DNA of 6,166 nt, taken from NCBI GenBank assembly GCA_026989405.1, contig JALSJL010000033.1, positions 1 to 6,166 on the forward strand. Direction: 5' to 3'. The DNA is from Marinosulfonomonas sp. (lineage in GTDB: Bacteria; Pseudomonadota; Alphaproteobacteria; Rhodobacterales; Rhodobacteraceae). Numbering within the stretch: position 1 is the stretch's first letter; each line of letters opens with the position of its first letter. This document shows, piece by piece, positions 5,845 to 6,166 of this stretch. The notes beneath the pieces were generated by a model. It ran no database searches. It worked only from the letters and a program-made list of their open reading frames with translations, and was not told the DNA's origin. The translations under genes and the position numbers were made by a program.

Positions 5845-6166
5845 CAGATACATTTGAAATGGTCGAACGGCTCCAGGCAGTCCTTGCATTGCCACTGCGA
5901 CTTGCAGGGCGTCGAGCCGAACTGGCTGATCCGTTTCACATGGGCCGACTTGCAGCGCGGGCAATGCGCCGGCGTGCCGCCGGGCTGGGGCGGGGCGATG
6001 CCGTAGTCTTCCAGCTTCCGGCGGCCCTTTTGCGACAGCCAGTCTGTCGTCCAGGCGGGCGACAGGCGCTGTTCCAGGCGAAGATCGCGAACCCCGTGTT
6101 CGCGCAGCGCCGTTTCGATATCCAGCCGGATGATCGAGGTGGCCGGACAGCCGGAATAGGTGGGCG
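5844..6166 (-). CDS. paaD: PaaD, phenylacetyl-CoA epoxidase accessory protein (partial, N-terminus outside window)
   Basis: The C-terminal 106 residues of PaaD (PaaJ in Pseudomonas naming) can be read, starting PTYSGCPATS and ending EPFDHFKCI before TGA (5844-5846); the 5' part lies beyond the right edge. The PTYSGCPAT segment with its Cys is the hallmark of the DUF59/MIP18 metal-sulfur assembly domain. It is followed by a cysteine-rich tail resembling a zinc ribbon: C68-x2-C71 and C93-x2-C96, plus C87 and C105 (numbered within the visible piece). The family is about 165 residues, so roughly 60 are missing. PaaD is needed for epoxidase activity in E. coli, and from its domain it is thought to help mature a metal or Fe-S centre, possibly that of PaaE. 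Its place directly before paaE matches the usual paaABCDE order, so paaA-C probably lie to the right. Confidence 0.94.
   Translation of the reverse strand, partial: PTYSGCPATSIIRLDIETALREHGVRDLRLEQRLSPAWTTDWLSQKGRRKLEDYGIAPPQPGGTPAHCPRCKSAHVKRISQFGSTPCKSQWQCKDCLEPFDHFKCI

Noticed and set aside
5096..5857. Plus-strand open frame (253 codons) opposite paaE
   Set aside because: It overlaps the NAD/FAD domains of paaE antisense, has low-complexity Arg/Val/Asp-rich composition and no motif.
1..6166. CRISPR array, tRNA, rRNA, riboswitch or prophage signals
   Set aside because: There are no regularly spaced repeats, no tRNA-like cloverleaf ends, no conserved rRNA segments and no phage genes; the window is packed with catabolic genes.

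Overview
The window is a slice of an aerobic phenylacetate (phenylacetyl-CoA) catabolic cluster. The DNA is GC-rich with strong G/C third-position bias. The set of a paaI-paaK-tetR operon, a paaD-paaE pair and a FadJ-like fused hydratase/dehydrogenase suggests an alphaproteobacterium, most likely of the Rhodobacteraceae/roseobacter type. That placement is inferred from gene content and protein style, not from a marker gene.

Layout, left to right. Positions 8-2047 (minus) carry a two-function enoyl-CoA hydratase / 3-hydroxyacyl-CoA dehydrogenase. Positions 2048-2146 are a short divergent promoter region with an interrupted palindrome (2093-2106) that I propose as a TetR/PaaR operator. Positions 2147-4503 (plus) are a tight three-gene operon: paaI (thioesterase), paaK (phenylacetate-CoA ligase; ATGA overlap with paaI) and a TetR-family regulator, probably paaR (3-base gap). 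Positions 4502-4765 are a 264-bp non-coding element with long, nearly perfect terminal inverted repeats and several internal hairpins. It looks like a MITE lying between convergent genes, and its left end supplies two bases of the regulator's stop codon. Positions 4772-5833 (minus) are paaE, the reductase of the phenylacetyl-CoA epoxidase. Positions 5844-6166 (minus) are the C-terminal 106 residues of paaD, cut by the window edge. The rest of a paaABCDE-type operon probably lies beyond the right edge.

How they work together: PaaK activates phenylacetate to phenylacetyl-CoA. The PaaABC(D)E epoxidase, fed electrons from NADPH through PaaE and probably helped in metal-centre maturation by PaaD, epoxidises the ring. 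After isomerisation and ring opening (genes not in view), beta-oxidation-like steps process the chain, and the fused hydratase/dehydrogenase could carry out the steps done by PaaF and PaaH in E. coli. PaaI hydrolyses stalled CoA thioesters and so frees CoA. The TetR regulator would sense a pathway CoA ester and control its own operon and the divergent gene through the shared intergenic region.

Nothing here amounts to a clearly new system. The points most worth a second look are the structured inverted-repeat element at 4502-4765, the candidate operator at 2093-2106, and the fused enzyme standing where separate paaF/paaH genes might be expected.
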